Shown one piece after another: positions 18,149 through 28,053 of a DNA stretch of 64,000 nt (the stretch's first letter is position 1; each line of letters starts with the position of its first letter). The stretch is taken from positions 248,001 to 312,000 of the forward strand of contig CAJXOF010000003.1 in the NCBI GenBank assembly GCA_913057945.1. The letters run 5' to 3'. Made by a program: the position numbers and the translations under genes. The notes under the pieces are model-generated. The model saw nothing but the letters and a program-made list of their open reading frames with translations, ran no database searches and was not told the DNA's origin. This stretch comes from an uncultured Hyphomonadaceae bacterium. Its GTDB lineage: Bacteria; Pseudomonadota; Alphaproteobacteria; Caulobacterales; Hyphomonadaceae.

Positions 18149-19345
18149 TCAGGTTTCGGAGACTTCGACCATGGTTTCCTGATCGGGCTTGTCCCAGAGC
18201 AGGTGGCGATCTTCGAGCACAATCAGGTTTTCGCGGCTGATGACGGTACCGCCCGTCTGGTAGCCGAGCAGTTCCTTGGGCGAGATTTCCGGATGGCGCG
18301 CCAGCACCATGGTTTCCTCGGACGAGAAATTGGTCATGCCGCGCGCGATTTCCGCGCCACTTTCATCATAGACGTGAATGACGTCGCCTTTGACGTACTG
18401 GCCCTGAATGGACTTGATATCCTCATGCAGCACATGTTCCGGGCTATCGGACAGGCTATTGGCCAGTTCATCGCGGATAACGATGCTGCCGGCAATCTGC
18501 AGACGGTCCGTCAGCCATGCGGCCCATGCCGAGGCAGGCTTTGTATGCGCCAGGCATTTGGTGTGCGGCCGCTCGTCATAGAGCACGGATGAGACCGGCG
18601 CTTCATGTTCGCCATTGGCGATCAGTGTCGTGCACCCGGCATTCTGGGCCATGTTGGCGGCCTGCATCTTGGTCAGCATGCCGCCACTGCCGAGGCTGCT
18701 CGTACCTTCGGTGACGGCGATATACTCGCTGACATCGTGGACTTCCTCGACCAGTTTCGCACCAGGCTCTTCAGGGTTCTTGTCGTACAGGCCGTCAATG
18801 CAGGTGAGGATGATGAGATGATCCGCCTGGATCATCTGGGCGACTTTCGCGGCGAGGCGGTCATTGTCGCCCACGCGGATTTCCTCGGTTGTGATCGAGT
18901 CGTTCTCGTTCACGATCGGCAGGATGTCGCCCTGCAGCAGGCGGTGGACAGTATTCTTGGTATTCAGGAAGCGCTTGCGCTCCTCCATGTCCTGAAGGGT
19001 CACAAGCACTTGGGCGATGTCGAATCCGAACTCGTGCGCAACTTGCTTGTAGGCGTTCAGCAGCAGCGGCATGCCGCACGCGGCGGCAGCCTGCTTGTCG
19101 CGCAGTCCGGCGGTTTCCGGCTTTTCGTTGAGCATGTTCAAGCCGAGCGCGACAGCGCCAGACGAACACAGCACGACTTCATATCCATCATTCCGCAATT
19201 TGGTGATGTCTTCAAGCAGCCGTTGTATGAATGCCCAGCGCGGTGTGAGAAGGTCTGGATTGGCAAGCAGGCTTGATCCGATTTTCACGACGATGCGTTT
19301 CTTGGAAGGCAAATTAGGCTCCGGTGGTTGCTTAGGGGCGGACAT
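18149..19345 (-). CDS. proB: Glutamate 5-kinase with PUA domain
   Basis: A 398-residue enzyme that phosphorylates glutamate in the first step of proline synthesis. The amino-acid-kinase domain (about 15-270) has VVKIGSSLL, SSGAVALG, NENDSITTEEIRVGDNDRLAA and GSGGMLTKMQAA. A C-terminal PUA domain occupies about 290-385, as in full-length bacterial ProB. ATG 19345 is chosen; a TTG at 19369 is the only upstream option. It is divergent from proC-proA, sharing a 212-bp control region. Feedback inhibition by proline is a family property. Confidence 0.95.
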   Translation of the reverse strand: MSAPKQPPEPNLPSKKRIVVKIGSSLLANPDLLTPRWAFIQRLLEDITKLRNDGYEVVLCSSGAVALGLNMLNEKPETAGLRDKQAAAACGMPLLLNAYKQVAHEFGFDIAQVLVTLQDMEERKRFLNTKNTVHRLLQGDILPIVNENDSITTEEIRVGDNDRLAAKVAQMIQADHLIILTCIDGLYDKNPEEPGAKLVEEVHDVSEYIAVTEGTSSLGSGGMLTKMQAANMAQNAGCTTLIANGEHEAPVSSVLYDERPHTKCLAHTKPASAWAAWLTDRLQIAGSIVIRDELANSLSDSPEHVLHEDIKSIQGQYVKGDVIHVYDESGAEIARGMTNFSSEETMVLARHPEISPKELLGYQTGGTVISRENLIVLEDRHLLWDKPDQETMVEVSET

Positions 19346-19494
19346 AAGAAGGTTTGGGTTACGATGCAAATAATTAGCTTACAAAATACCTTGAGACTTT
19401 CTTTAGCATCCCGATACCCTGTTTAAAGGGACCTCAAACAATGAAGTTGGGACAGATTGTGGCATCGGCTGGAACCTTGAGTATCTGTAATGGA

Positions 19495-19513
19495 TTGTTT
19501 GAATTCTAAACAA
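19495..19513. promoter_or_regulatory. Candidate operator between proB and proC
   Basis: A palindrome TTGTTTGAATTCTAAACAA (seven of nine pairs match) lies in the AT-rich gap 45 bp upstream of proC. It could be a site for coordinated control of the divergent proline genes. Confidence 0.35.
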
Positions 19514-19557
19514 ATATCATTATCTCGCGGAACAAGCGGACAAAGGAACATTAAGGT

Positions 19558-20337
19558 ATGAAGGTACTTCTCGTTGGATGTGGAAAGATGGGCGGCGCCC
19601 TGCTGACGCAGTGGATGCGTGCGACGGAGGGTGAATTCACCATTGTCGACCCTTTCCTTGACCAGCCGATGGAAGGCGCCCGCCTGTTCAAGGATATCAA
19701 CGCACTTGGAGACGAAAAGTTCGATCTGCTGATTGTCGCGATCAAGCCGCAGATGGTGGACGAGATCCTCCCCGCCTATAAGGACGCGCTCAATCAGGAT
19801 GGCGCCATCGCGTCCATAGCTGCCGGGTGTTCGGTGAAACGCCTCCAGGCGACCTTGCCCGGCTACCCGATCATCCGGATCATGCCCAATCTGCCATCCG
19901 CCATCGGGGCTGGTGTTGCCGGCCTCTATGCCAGTGATGATGCAAGCGCCGACCATAAGGGCGCAGTCGAGACGCTGATGCAAGCCGCAGGCACGGCCGT
20001 CTGGGTCGATGATGAAGACCAGATCGACCGGGTAACGGCCGTCGCGGGGAGCGGGCCAGGCTATGTCTTCGAGATTGCTCGCGCCTATATCGAGGCGGCC
20101 AAGGAACTCGGCTTTAGTGACGAACAGGCCAGCGATCTCGTGCTCGGCACGCTGGATGGCTCCATCCGCATGATTCTCGAAACCGGCGACAATCCGGAAA
20201 ACCTCCGCAACTCCGTGACCAGCAAGAATGGTACGACCGAAGCGGGCCTGAAGGCCCTGAACGGAGACGGCAAGCTGTCGGATCTCCTGAAAGCCACCAC
20301 TGAGGCGGCCTACAAGCGCGCAATCGAGCTGCGCTAG
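19558..20337 (+). CDS. proC: Pyrroline-5-carboxylate reductase
   Basis: A 259-residue enzyme for the last step of proline synthesis. The N-terminal Rossmann fold carries VGCGKMGGALL and DLLIVAIKPQ. The C-terminal dimerisation domain carries AVAGSGPGYVFEIARAYIEA and the family signature near VTSKNGTTEAGLKAL. A ribosome site (AAAGGAA) precedes the ATG. It is followed 31 bp later by proA. Confidence 0.96.
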   Translation: MKVLLVGCGKMGGALLTQWMRATEGEFTIVDPFLDQPMEGARLFKDINALGDEKFDLLIVAIKPQMVDEILPAYKDALNQDGAIASIAAGCSVKRLQATLPGYPIIRIMPNLPSAIGAGVAGLYASDDASADHKGAVETLMQAAGTAVWVDDEDQIDRVTAVAGSGPGYVFEIARAYIEAAKELGFSDEQASDLVLGTLDGSIRMILETGDNPENLRNSVTSKNGTTEAGLKALNGDGKLSDLLKATTEAAYKRAIELR

Positions 20338-20368
20338 GCGCCCAAACACGAACCATAAAGGATGAAAC

Positions 20369-21631
20369 GTGACCACATTGGATTCCCGTTTGAACGCATA
20401 CATTTCCGGTCTCGGCCAGAATGCCCGAGACGCTGCCAAGGCTTTGCTGACGGCGACGACCGAGCAGAAGAATGACGCCCTACGCGCCTCCGCCAAGGCC
20501 TTGCGAGAGGCAAAAGCGGACCTGCTTGCCGCCAATAAGGAAGATGTCGACAGCGTCGGCGACAGTCGGCCGGAATCATTTATCGACCGGCTGCGTCTCA
20601 CCGATGATCGCATCGAGGCGATGGCGAGCGCCCTGGAACAGATTGCCGAGCTGCCAGACCCGGTTGGGCGGCTGCTCTCGACCACCGAGCGCCCGAATGG
20701 CCTGACCATTGAGCGCGTGGCCGTACCGATCGGCGTGATCGGGATGATCTATGAATCCCGTCCGAATGTTGGCGCCGATGCCAGTGCGCTGTGCCTGAAG
20801 TCCGGCAATGCCGTGATCCTGCGCGGCGGCTCGGAGAGCAAGAATTCGACGCGCGAGATTGTGGCCTGCATGCAGACCGGGCTCGAAGCCGCTGGTTTGC
20901 CAAAAGGTGCCGTTCAGACCGTTGAGACCACCGACCGCAACGCCGTGACCGCGCTGCTGCATGCCGTCGATTATGTCGATCTGGTCATTCCGCGCGGTGG
21001 GCGCGGCCTGGTCGAGCTGGTGCGCGACGAAGCCAAGGTGCCGACGCTGCTCCACCTCGACGGCAATTGCCACAGCTACATCCACGCCGAGGCCGATATC
21101 GACAAGGCACTCGATGTTGTCCGCAACGCCAAGCTGCGCCGCACCGGTGTTTGCGGCGCGACCGAAAGCATCGTGGTGGACCGCGCCATTGCTGATGCCG
21201 TCATTCCTCGGCTGGTGAAGATCATGGAAGGCTGCGAGTTGCGCGGCGATGCCGAAGCCCGCGCCATTGAGCCCACACTGGCCGAAGCGACCGCAGAAGA
21301 TTGGTCGACGGAATATCTCGACACGATTGCGTCAGTCAAAGTCGTGGAGGGTCTGGACGAGGCCATCAGCTTTGTCAGCGAGCACTCTTCGGGTCATACA
21401 GACGCCATCCTGACAGAAGACCAGGACGCGGCCCGCCGCTTCATGACTTCCATCGACAGCGCAGTTGTCATGCACAATGCCTCCACCCAATTCTCCGATG
21501 GAGGGGAGTTCGGCATGGGTGCAGAAATCGGCATCGCGACCGGCAAGATGCATGCGCGTGGGCCAGTGGGGCTGGAGCAACTGACCAGTTTCAAATATCT
21601 GGTACATGGCAACGGGCAAACGCGGCCCTAG
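20369..21631 (+). CDS. proA: Glutamate-5-semialdehyde (gamma-glutamyl phosphate) reductase
   Basis: A 420-residue enzyme of the aldehyde-dehydrogenase superfamily for the second step of proline synthesis. Motifs are [42 protein letters not shown] and the catalytic-Cys region [11 protein letters not shown]. It starts with GTG at 20369, fixed by AAAGGA six bases upstream. With proB and proC it completes the pathway from glutamate in one locus. Confidence 0.96.
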   Translation: MTTLDSRLNAYISGLGQNARDAAKALLTATTEQKNDALRASAKALREAKADLLAANKEDVDSVGDSRPESFIDRLRLTDDRIEAMASALEQIAELPDPVGRLLSTTERPNGLTIERVAVPIGVIGMIYESRPNVGADASALCLKSGNAVILRGGSESKNSTREIVACMQTGLEAAGLPKGAVQTVETTDRNAVTALLHAVDYVDLVIPRGGRGLVELVRDEAKVPTLLHLDGNCHSYIHAEADIDKALDVVRNAKLRRTGVCGATESIVVDRAIADAVIPRLVKIMEGCELRGDAEARAIEPTLAEATAEDWSTEYLDTIASVKVVEGLDEAISFVSEHSSGHTDAILTEDQDAARRFMTSIDSAVVMHNASTQFSDGGEFGMGAEIGIATGKMHARGPVGLEQLTSFKYLVHGNGQTRP

Positions 21632-21646
21632 ACACGAACATCTGAT

Positions 21647-21671
21647 GCGCGGCCACGGGGGGCGCGCTTTT
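21647..21671 (+). terminator. Weak hairpin with T-run between proA and putP
   Basis: GCGCG (21647-21651) and CGCGC (21663-21667) are followed by TTTT. The five-bp stem and 11-nt loop make it a weak or partial terminator. It may lower putP expression relative to proA. Confidence 0.35.
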
Positions 21672-21700
21672 CCGTAATATACGAGGACAGCGAGACACAT

Positions 21701-23263
21701 ATGACAATCAGCGTTCCCGAAATGATTTCTCTCGGGGCGTATTTCGTCCTGATGATGGCCATCGGACTATATGCCTACAAGGAGTCCACGAGCGACGTAT
21801 CCGAATACATGCTGGGCGGGCGTAACCTCCACCCAGCAGTCGGCGCTCTGTCTGCTGGCGCGTCCGACATGAGTGGCTGGATGCTGATGGGCTTGCCGGG
21901 CGCCATCTATGTCAGCGGCTTTTCAGCCGCCTGGATCGCCGTCGGCCTGACGGTCGGCGCCTATCTCAACTACCGGTTCGTTGCGCCGCGCCTGCGCATC
22001 TATACCGAAATGGCGGATGACTCGATCACCATTCCGGATTTCTTCGAGAACCGCTTTCACGATACCAGCCATGCCCTGCGCACGATTTCCGCGCTCGTGA
22101 TCATCGTCTTCTTCACGGTCTATACCTCGTCCGGCATCGTCGCGGGCGGGAAGCTGTTCGAGTCGGCTTTTGGCCTGAACTACCAGCTTGGCCTGTTCGT
22201 TACTGCGGGTGTTGTCCTCGCTTATACCGTGATCGGTGGCTTCCTTGCTGTCAGCCTGACGGACTTCGTGCAGGGCTGCATCATGTTCATTGCGCTTATT
22301 CTCGTACCCGTGATCGCATTTTTCGTGGTCGGGGGCTGGAGCGGGATGGAAAGCTCCATCATGGATGCGCCTGCCTATGTGAATGCCGACTCCGGGGCGG
22401 CCGGGCCGTCGCGCAGTCAGTTCTTCGACATGTGGCCAGAGGGCATGACCGTGCTCGGCCTCATCTCCCTGCTGGCCTGGGGGCTCGGCTATTTTGGCCA
22501 GCCGCATATCATCGTGCGTTTCATGGCCATCCGGTCGCTCAAGGATATCAAGACGGCCCGCCTCATCGGCATGAGCTGGATGCTGGTGACCGTTATCGGC
22601 GCGGTGTTCGTCGGCGCGGTCGGCGTGGCCTATGTCCAGCAACATGAACTCAGTGCCCAGTTGACGGATTCCGAAGCCATTTTCATCCTGCTGTCGCAGA
22701 TCATCTTCCATCCGCTGATTGCCGGCTTCCTGCTGGCGGCCATTCTCGCCGCAATCATGAGCACGATCTCGTCGCAGCTGCTCGTGTCTTCCAGCTCGAT
22801 CACCGAAGATGTCTACAAGACCTTCTTCCGGCGCGAAGCTTCCCAGTCGGAACTGGTCATGATTGGCCGGATCGCGACGGTCGTGGTCAGCCTTGTCGCG
22901 ATTGGGCTCGCTTTCAATCCGAACAGCAATATCCTCGATCTCGTATCGAATGCCTGGGCGGGCTTTGGCTCCGCCTTTGGTCCGATCATCCTGCTCAGCC
23001 TGTTCTGGCGCGGCCTGACACGTGACGGCGCGCTGGCCGGCATGATCGTCGGCGCGGTGACGGTACTGGTTTGGCTCTACCTTCCGATCCTGCCAACCGA
23101 AGCCGGCGCGGTGCCGCTCGAATCCCTCGTCTATGCCATGATCCCCGGCTTCCTGCTGTCAGGCCTCGCAGCCTATCTTGTCAGCGTGATCGGCCGCTCG
23201 GTGAAGCCGAAAGTGGCCGCAGGGTTTGATGATATGAGCGAGGTGATGAACGACGCTCCCTGA
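21701..23263 (+). CDS. putP: Sodium/proline symporter
   Basis: A 520-residue solute:sodium symporter with about 13 membrane helices. The N-terminal region SEYMLGGRNLHPAVGALSAG, then ASDMSGWMLMGLPGA and GYFGQPHIIVRFMAI, are characteristic of PutP. STISSQLLVSSSSITEDVYK carries the conserved Ser-rich Na+ site. It imports proline with Na+ across the inner membrane. It follows proA on the same strand with a 69-bp gap. There is no putA (proline breakdown) nearby, which suggests accumulation of proline, possibly as an osmolyte, rather than use as food. Confidence 0.94.
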   Translation: MTISVPEMISLGAYFVLMMAIGLYAYKESTSDVSEYMLGGRNLHPAVGALSAGASDMSGWMLMGLPGAIYVSGFSAAWIAVGLTVGAYLNYRFVAPRLRIYTEMADDSITIPDFFENRFHDTSHALRTISALVIIVFFTVYTSSGIVAGGKLFESAFGLNYQLGLFVTAGVVLAYTVIGGFLAVSLTDFVQGCIMFIALILVPVIAFFVVGGWSGMESSIMDAPAYVNADSGAAGPSRSQFFDMWPEGMTVLGLISLLAWGLGYFGQPHIIVRFMAIRSLKDIKTARLIGMSWMLVTVIGAVFVGAVGVAYVQQHELSAQLTDSEAIFILLSQIIFHPLIAGFLLAAILAAIMSTISSQLLVSSSSITEDVYKTFFRREASQSELVMIGRIATVVVSLVAIGLAFNPNSNILDLVSNAWAGFGSAFGPIILLSLFWRGLTRDGALAGMIVGAVTVLVWLYLPILPTEAGAVPLESLVYAMIPGFLLSGLAAYLVSVIGRSVKPKVAAGFDDMSEVMNDAP

Positions 23264-23270
23264 TCTGATG

Positions 23271-23293
23271 CCGCCCCTTTAAAAGAGGGGCGG
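23271..23293. terminator. Hairpin after putP
   Basis: CCGCCCCT (23271-23278) pairs with AGGGGCGG (23286-23293) around a 7-nt loop, just after the putP stop. No U-run follows, so termination may be inefficient or factor-assisted. Confidence 0.55.
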
Positions 23294-23311
23294 TGACACA
23301 TCCGGCCTGTC

Positions 23312-23331
23312 GCGTTAGGTAATGATAACGC
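23312..23331. promoter_or_regulatory. LacI-like operator candidate upstream of GH67 gene
   Basis: GCGTTA and TAACGC arms flank an 8-bp centre (23312-23331). Read on the minus strand, 23318-23329 is GTTATCATTACC. This is close to GTTATCGCTAAC found before the CE20-like gene at 59013-59024 (nine of twelve bases identical). Confidence 0.45.
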
Positions 23332-23405
23332 AAACATTCGGGGGCGGTGGTCATATGGCTGCCGCCTTCCGATACATAAACGGGTCAAGGGTTGTGAAGA
23401 ATCTG

Positions 23406-25556
23406 ATGAAGCGCGTCGGCAGTCTGTTCATTTCGGTTTCAATTGGTTTCGGCGTGTTGCCGGCGGCCGCAGAGGATGGCTACGAACTCTGGCTTCGATA
23501 TGAACAGCTTGAGGCCAGACCCGCTGACGTGCCGCGCCATGTGATGGCGGCCTGCGCGGAGCCGTCGGAGACAATTCAGGTCGCGCTTGCGGAAATCGAC
23601 CGGGCCACGGAGTCCCTGTTGGGAACTGCCCTCAAATCCACGGACAATCTGCGTAGCCGGACGCTCGTGCTCGCCAGCGCCGACTGCGCCGACGCGATCG
23701 ATGAGGCTGACCTGCCAACCAATGAAGCCGTTGGCGCCGAGGGCTTCACCCTCCGGGCAACGAAACTGAACGGTAAGCGCGTAACGCTCATCGCGGCGCA
23801 ATCCGACATTGGCGTCCTCTATGGCACGTTCGATTATCTCCAGCGCATGTCGCGCGATGAGGCGTTCGCGGATATCGACATCACGTCACGTCCCAAGACG
23901 AAACTTCGCCTACTCAACCATTGGGACAATCTCGACCGCCATGTCGAGCGTGGCTATGCGGGCCAGTCGATCTGGGACTGGCACCGGCTGCCAGACTATC
24001 TCGATCCGAAATATACCGATTATGCCCGCGCCAATGCGTCCATCGGGATCAATGGGGTTTCGCTGACCAATGTGAACGCTGACGCGACCGTGCTGACTGG
24101 GCCCTATCTGGAGAAGGTCGCAGCTCTCGCAGACATTTTCCGGCCCTATGGCATCAAGGTCTACCTGACCGCGCGCTTCTCTGCGCCGATGGAACTGGGC
24201 GGCCTTGATACAGCCGACCCGCGCAACGCCGAGGTGCAGGCTTGGTGGCAGGCCAAGGTCGACGAGATATACACCTATGTGCCGGATTTCGGCGGTTTCC
24301 TCGTGAAAGCGAACTCAGAAGGCCAGCCCGGCCCGCAGGATTATGAGCGTAGCCATGCCGAAGGCGCCAACATGCTGGCCACCGCGCTTGCCCCGCATGA
24401 GGGCGTCGTGATGTGGCGCGCCTTTGTCTATTCGGCCGAAGAGCCCGAAGACCGCGTGAAGCAGGCCTATACCGAATTCGTCCCGCTGGATGGCCAGTTT
24501 GCAGACAATGTTCTCGTGCAGGTCAAGAATGGCCCGCTGGACTTCCAGCCGCGCGAGCCCTTCCATCCGCTGTTCGGCGCGATGCCGGAAACGCCGCTGA
24601 TGATGGAACTCCAGATCACCAAGGAATATCTCGGTTTCTCCACCCATCTCGCTTATCTGGGCACGCTCTGGGAAGAGGTGCTGTCGGCCGACACGCACGC
24701 CAAGGGCGAAGGGCCCAGCGTTGCCTCCGTGATCGACGGCGCGGCGCATGAGTACGAGCTTACCGGCATGGCGGGTGTCGCCAATATCGGCAGCGACCGG
24801 AACTGGTCGGGGTCAGTTTTCGACCAGGCAAACTGGTACGCCTTCGGGCGGCTTGCCTGGGACCCGGACGCCTCCGCCGAAACCATCGCCCGCGATTGGG
24901 TGGAACAGACTTTCAGCCGCGCGCCAGAAGTCGCGGATGAGATCACGCGCATGATGATGGGTTCGCGCGAAGCGGTGGTGAACTATATGACACCCCTTGG
25001 CCTGACGCACCTGATGGGCACCGGCCATCATTACGGCCCGGCGCCGTGGGTTGATGATCTCGGACGGGCAGACTGGACGCCATACTATTATCACAAGGCC
25101 ACAAAGGATGCGGTCGGCTTTGACCGGACCGAGACCGGCTCTGGCGCGGTCGATCAATATGCCGGGCCACTGGCGCAGCAATGGGCGAGCCTCGATACGG
25201 TCCCGGATGAATTGCTGCTCTGGTTCCATCGTGTGTCGTGGGACTACCAACTCTCGAACGGCCAGACGCTGTGGCATGAACTCGTGAGCCGCTATGACCA
25301 GGGCGTCAACGCGGTTGAGACCATGCAGGCGCAATGGGCAGCGCTGGAGAAAGAGATTGATGCCGAACGGTTTGCACAGGTTTCGGCTTTCCTCGGCATC
25401 CAGCATCAGGAAGCCATCTGGTGGCGCGATGCCTCCATCGCCTACTGGCAGAGCGTGAGCGAATTGCCTCTGCCTGAGGGTGCAGAGCCGCCCGCGCATG
25501 ATCTCGATTATTACAAGAGCCTGTCTTTCCCGAACGCGCCGGGGCAGGGCGAATAG
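23406..25556 (+). CDS. aguA: GH67 alpha-glucuronidase, exported
   Basis: This 716-residue enzyme removes (4-O-methyl)glucuronic acid from xylo-oligosaccharides. An N-terminal signal (MKRVGSLFISVSIGFGVLPAAA) sends it to the periplasm. GH67 core motifs include LRLLNHWDNLDRHVERGYAG, FLVKANSEGQPGP (general-acid Glu) and NGPLDFQPREPFHPLFG (Asp and Glu of the base pair). Length agrees with the family. ATG 23406 begins the signal; in-frame starts at 23322 and 23394 add a non-signal stretch. It stands alone without other xylanases and converges on a LysR gene with one base between stops. Confidence 0.93.
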   Translation: MKRVGSLFISVSIGFGVLPAAAEDGYELWLRYEQLEARPADVPRHVMAACAEPSETIQVALAEIDRATESLLGTALKSTDNLRSRTLVLASADCADAIDEADLPTNEAVGAEGFTLRATKLNGKRVTLIAAQSDIGVLYGTFDYLQRMSRDEAFADIDITSRPKTKLRLLNHWDNLDRHVERGYAGQSIWDWHRLPDYLDPKYTDYARANASIGINGVSLTNVNADATVLTGPYLEKVAALADIFRPYGIKVYLTARFSAPMELGGLDTADPRNAEVQAWWQAKVDEIYTYVPDFGGFLVKANSEGQPGPQDYERSHAEGANMLATALAPHEGVVMWRAFVYSAEEPEDRVKQAYTEFVPLDGQFADNVLVQVKNGPLDFQPREPFHPLFGAMPETPLMMELQITKEYLGFSTHLAYLGTLWEEVLSADTHAKGEGPSVASVIDGAAHEYELTGMAGVANIGSDRNWSGSVFDQANWYAFGRLAWDPDASAETIARDWVEQTFSRAPEVADEITRMMMGSREAVVNYMTPLGLTHLMGTGHHYGPAPWVDDLGRADWTPYYYHKATKDAVGFDRTETGSGAVDQYAGPLAQQWASLDTVPDELLLWFHRVSWDYQLSNGQTLWHELVSRYDQGVNAVETMQAQWAALEKEIDAERFAQVSAFLGIQHQEAIWWRDASIAYWQSVSELPLPEGAEPPAHDLDYYKSLSFPNAPGQGE

Positions 25557-25557
25557 G

Positions 25558-26451
25558 CTAGCTGGTGCCGGTAAGTCGCTCGGTTGAGGCGGCGAACAGA
25601 TCATCCAGAAAACGGCTGACGGCGCGCACGCGGGCTGTTCCGTGCACGTCTTCATGGACGGCGAGCCAGAAGGCGCGCTCAATGCGGACCTCCTCTGGCA
25701 ACACATGGACAAGGTTCGGATCGCCTGCGGCGATGAAGTGGGGCAGCACGGCAATCCCTGCGCCTTCGCGGGCCATCTGCCATTGCGCCACGATGGACGG
25801 GCTGCAGAAGCGCGGCGTCAGGCCGGGGGCGATATCTTCGTGATAGCGCAGCTGGGTTGAGTAGATGAGGTCGTCTACATAGCCGATGAGGTCATGCTCG
25901 CCGAGGTCGCTGACCTGTTCGACCGGGCGTGTGCGGGCGAGGTAATCCGGATGGGCGTACATCTGCAGCACATAGTCGGACAGCTTGCGCACCTTCACGC
26001 GGCCCGTCTTCGGCCGTGTCAGCATGATCGACATGTCCGCCTCGCGCTTTGGCACGCTGACAAAGCCGGAGACGGCAATGATGTCGAGCCCGATATGCGG
26101 GTTCTGTGCGGCGAAGTCCGCCATGGCCGGCGCGATCAGCAGGCTGCCGAGCCCTTCGGTCACGCCGAGCCGGACACGTCCAGCTGCGAGCGGGCCGTCA
26201 TTGTCTGACAGGGCGGCGATCTCTGAGGCTGTATGCTCCAGCCCCTCTACCTTGTCGGCGACGGTTTGCCCGACCGGGGTCAGTACATGGCCTTTCGGCG
26301 TCCGCTCGAACAGTTCCAGGCCAAGCTCGGTCTCCAGCCGTCTCAGGCGACGACTGATCGTTGTCGGGTCAAGCCCCGTGCGCGTGGCCACATCGGCGAG
26401 ACGCGGATGGCGACTCACATCGAGCAGGAGGCGGAGATCGTCCCAGTTCAT
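25558..26451 (-). CDS. LysR-family transcriptional regulator
   Basis: A 297-residue regulator with an N-terminal winged helix (LRLLLDVSRHPRLADVATRTGLDPTTISRRLRRLE split over residues 6-40) and a LysR substrate-binding domain. GTG at 26454 and ATG at 26451 are adjacent; I took the ATG. It is divergent from mmsA with about 100 bp between them, so it probably controls the valine/isobutyrate operon in response to a pathway metabolite. Confidence 0.9.
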   Translation of the reverse strand: MNWDDLRLLLDVSRHPRLADVATRTGLDPTTISRRLRRLETELGLELFERTPKGHVLTPVGQTVADKVEGLEHTASEIAALSDNDGPLAAGRVRLGVTEGLGSLLIAPAMADFAAQNPHIGLDIIAVSGFVSVPKREADMSIMLTRPKTGRVKVRKLSDYVLQMYAHPDYLARTRPVEQVSDLGEHDLIGYVDDLIYSTQLRYHEDIAPGLTPRFCSPSIVAQWQMAREGAGIAVLPHFIAAGDPNLVHVLPEEVRIERAFWLAVHEDVHGTARVRAVSRFLDDLFAASTERLTGTS

Positions 26452-26471
26452 CACTTGGTGCCTGCGATTTT

Positions 26472-26486
26472 GCAGCTCGTAGCTGC
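26472..26486. promoter_or_regulatory. Candidate LysR binding site
   Basis: The perfect 6-3-6 palindrome GCAGCTCGTAGCTGC lies 20 bp before the lysR start and 66 bp before mmsA, the usual position for an autoregulatory LysR site. Confidence 0.45.
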
Positions 26487-26552
26487 GATATTGTCCATTT
26501 ACCGGAATTTATACGCGCGCTACGGTCCCGTCAAAATCAAAGGGAGTTTCTC

Positions 26553-28049
26553 ATGCGCGAAGTGCACCACTTCATTGGCGGAAAGTCTGTCTCCGGCAAA
26601 TCCGGCCGGTTCGGCGACATCTACAATCCCAACACCGGTGAGGTTCAGGCCCGCGTCGCGCTGGCGACCCGTGATGAAGTTTCACAGGCCATCATGAATG
26701 CGTCAGAGGCGTTCCCGGCCTGGTCCATGATGAACCCCCAGCGCCGCGCGCGGGTGATGTTCGAATTCAAGCGCCTGCTGGAAGCCAATATTGATGAGCT
26801 GGCCGAGTTGTTGTCGGCCGAGCATGGCAAAGTGGTCGCGGATTCGCGCGGTGACGTGCAGCGCGGCATTGATGTTGTCGAGTTTGCCTGCGGCATCCCG
26901 CATTTGCAGAAGGGCGAGTACACCGAAGGCGCAGGCCCCGGCATTGATGTCTATTCCATGCGTCAGCCTTTGGGCGTGGTGGCCGGTATCACGCCGTTCA
27001 ATTTCCCGGCCATGATCCCGTGCTGGATGGCGGCCGTGGCGATTGCCTGCGGCAACACCTTCATCCTGAAGCCGTCGGAGAAAGACCCATCGGTGCCGAT
27101 GCGACTGGGCGAATTGCTGCTCGAGGCCGGAGCGCCTGAAGGCGTGCTGAATGTGGTCAATGGCGACAAGGTGGCCGTGGATGCCATCCTGACCCATCCC
27201 GAAGTCAAAGCCGTCAGCTTCGTCGGGTCCTCCGACATCGCACAATATGTCTATTCGACTGGCACAGCGCACGGCAAGCGCGTTCAGGCCATGGGCGGAG
27301 CCAAGAACCACGGCATCATCATGCCTGACTGCAACATGGAGCAGGCAGTGAAGGACATTGTCGGCGCGGCCTATGGCTCGGCCGGCGAACGCTGCATGGC
27401 GCTGCCCGTGGCCGTCACCGTCGGCAAGAAGACGGGCGACGAGTTCGTGGAGCGCATGGTCGACGCCGCGCGCAATCTGAAGGTGGGCATCTCGACCGAT
27501 TCGGACGCGCATTACGGCCCGGTCGTTTCGGCTGCGCACAAGGCCAAGGTCGAAAGCTACATCCAGATGGGGGTCGATGAAGGCGCAGACCTCGTGCTCG
27601 ACGGTCGCGGCCTGAAGCTGCAGGGTAATGAGAATGGCTATTTCATCGGCCCGAACCTGTTCGACAATGTGAAGCCGACGATGCAGTCCTACAAGGAAGA
27701 GATTTTCGGCCCGGTGCTGCAGGTCGTCCGCGCCGAAACGCTGGAAGAGGCCGCCGCGCTGCCGAGCAATCACCAGTACGGAAACGGCGTCGCGATCTTC
27801 ACTTCGAACGGCCGCGCCGCGCGCGAGTTTGCCGCGCAGGTCAATGTCGGCATGGTGGGCGTGAACGTGCCGATCCCGGTGCCGGTCTCGTATCACACGT
27901 TCGGGGGCTGGAAGCGGTCGGCTTTTGGCGATACCAACCAGCATGGCCCCGAGGGCGTGCGCTTCTGGACCAAGATCAAGACCGTCACCCAGCGCTGGCC
28001 CGAAGGCGACATTGGCGATCAGGCGTTCATCATTCCGACGATGGGATAG
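26553..28049 (+). CDS. mmsA: CoA-acylating methylmalonate-semialdehyde dehydrogenase
   Basis: A 498-residue aldehyde-dehydrogenase family enzyme. Motifs are GITPFNFPAMIPCWM, ILKPSEKDPSVP, VQAMGGAKNHGIIMPD and the nucleophile region GSAGERCMALPVAV, which distinguish MmsA from ordinary ALDHs. It converts methylmalonate semialdehyde to propionyl-CoA, the last valine-degradation step, and may also act on malonate semialdehyde. AGGGAG upstream fixes ATG 26553. It heads an operon with a small membrane protein, an enoyl-CoA hydratase and mmsB. Confidence 0.95.
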   Translation: MREVHHFIGGKSVSGKSGRFGDIYNPNTGEVQARVALATRDEVSQAIMNASEAFPAWSMMNPQRRARVMFEFKRLLEANIDELAELLSAEHGKVVADSRGDVQRGIDVVEFACGIPHLQKGEYTEGAGPGIDVYSMRQPLGVVAGITPFNFPAMIPCWMAAVAIACGNTFILKPSEKDPSVPMRLGELLLEAGAPEGVLNVVNGDKVAVDAILTHPEVKAVSFVGSSDIAQYVYSTGTAHGKRVQAMGGAKNHGIIMPDCNMEQAVKDIVGAAYGSAGERCMALPVAVTVGKKTGDEFVERMVDAARNLKVGISTDSDAHYGPVVSAAHKAKVESYIQMGVDEGADLVLDGRGLKLQGNENGYFIGPNLFDNVKPTMQSYKEEIFGPVLQVVRAETLEEAAALPSNHQYGNGVAIFTSNGRAAREFAAQVNVGMVGVNVPIPVPVSYHTFGGWKRSAFGDTNQHGPEGVRFWTKIKTVTQRWPEGDIGDQAFIIPTMG

Positions 28050-28053
28050 AGAT

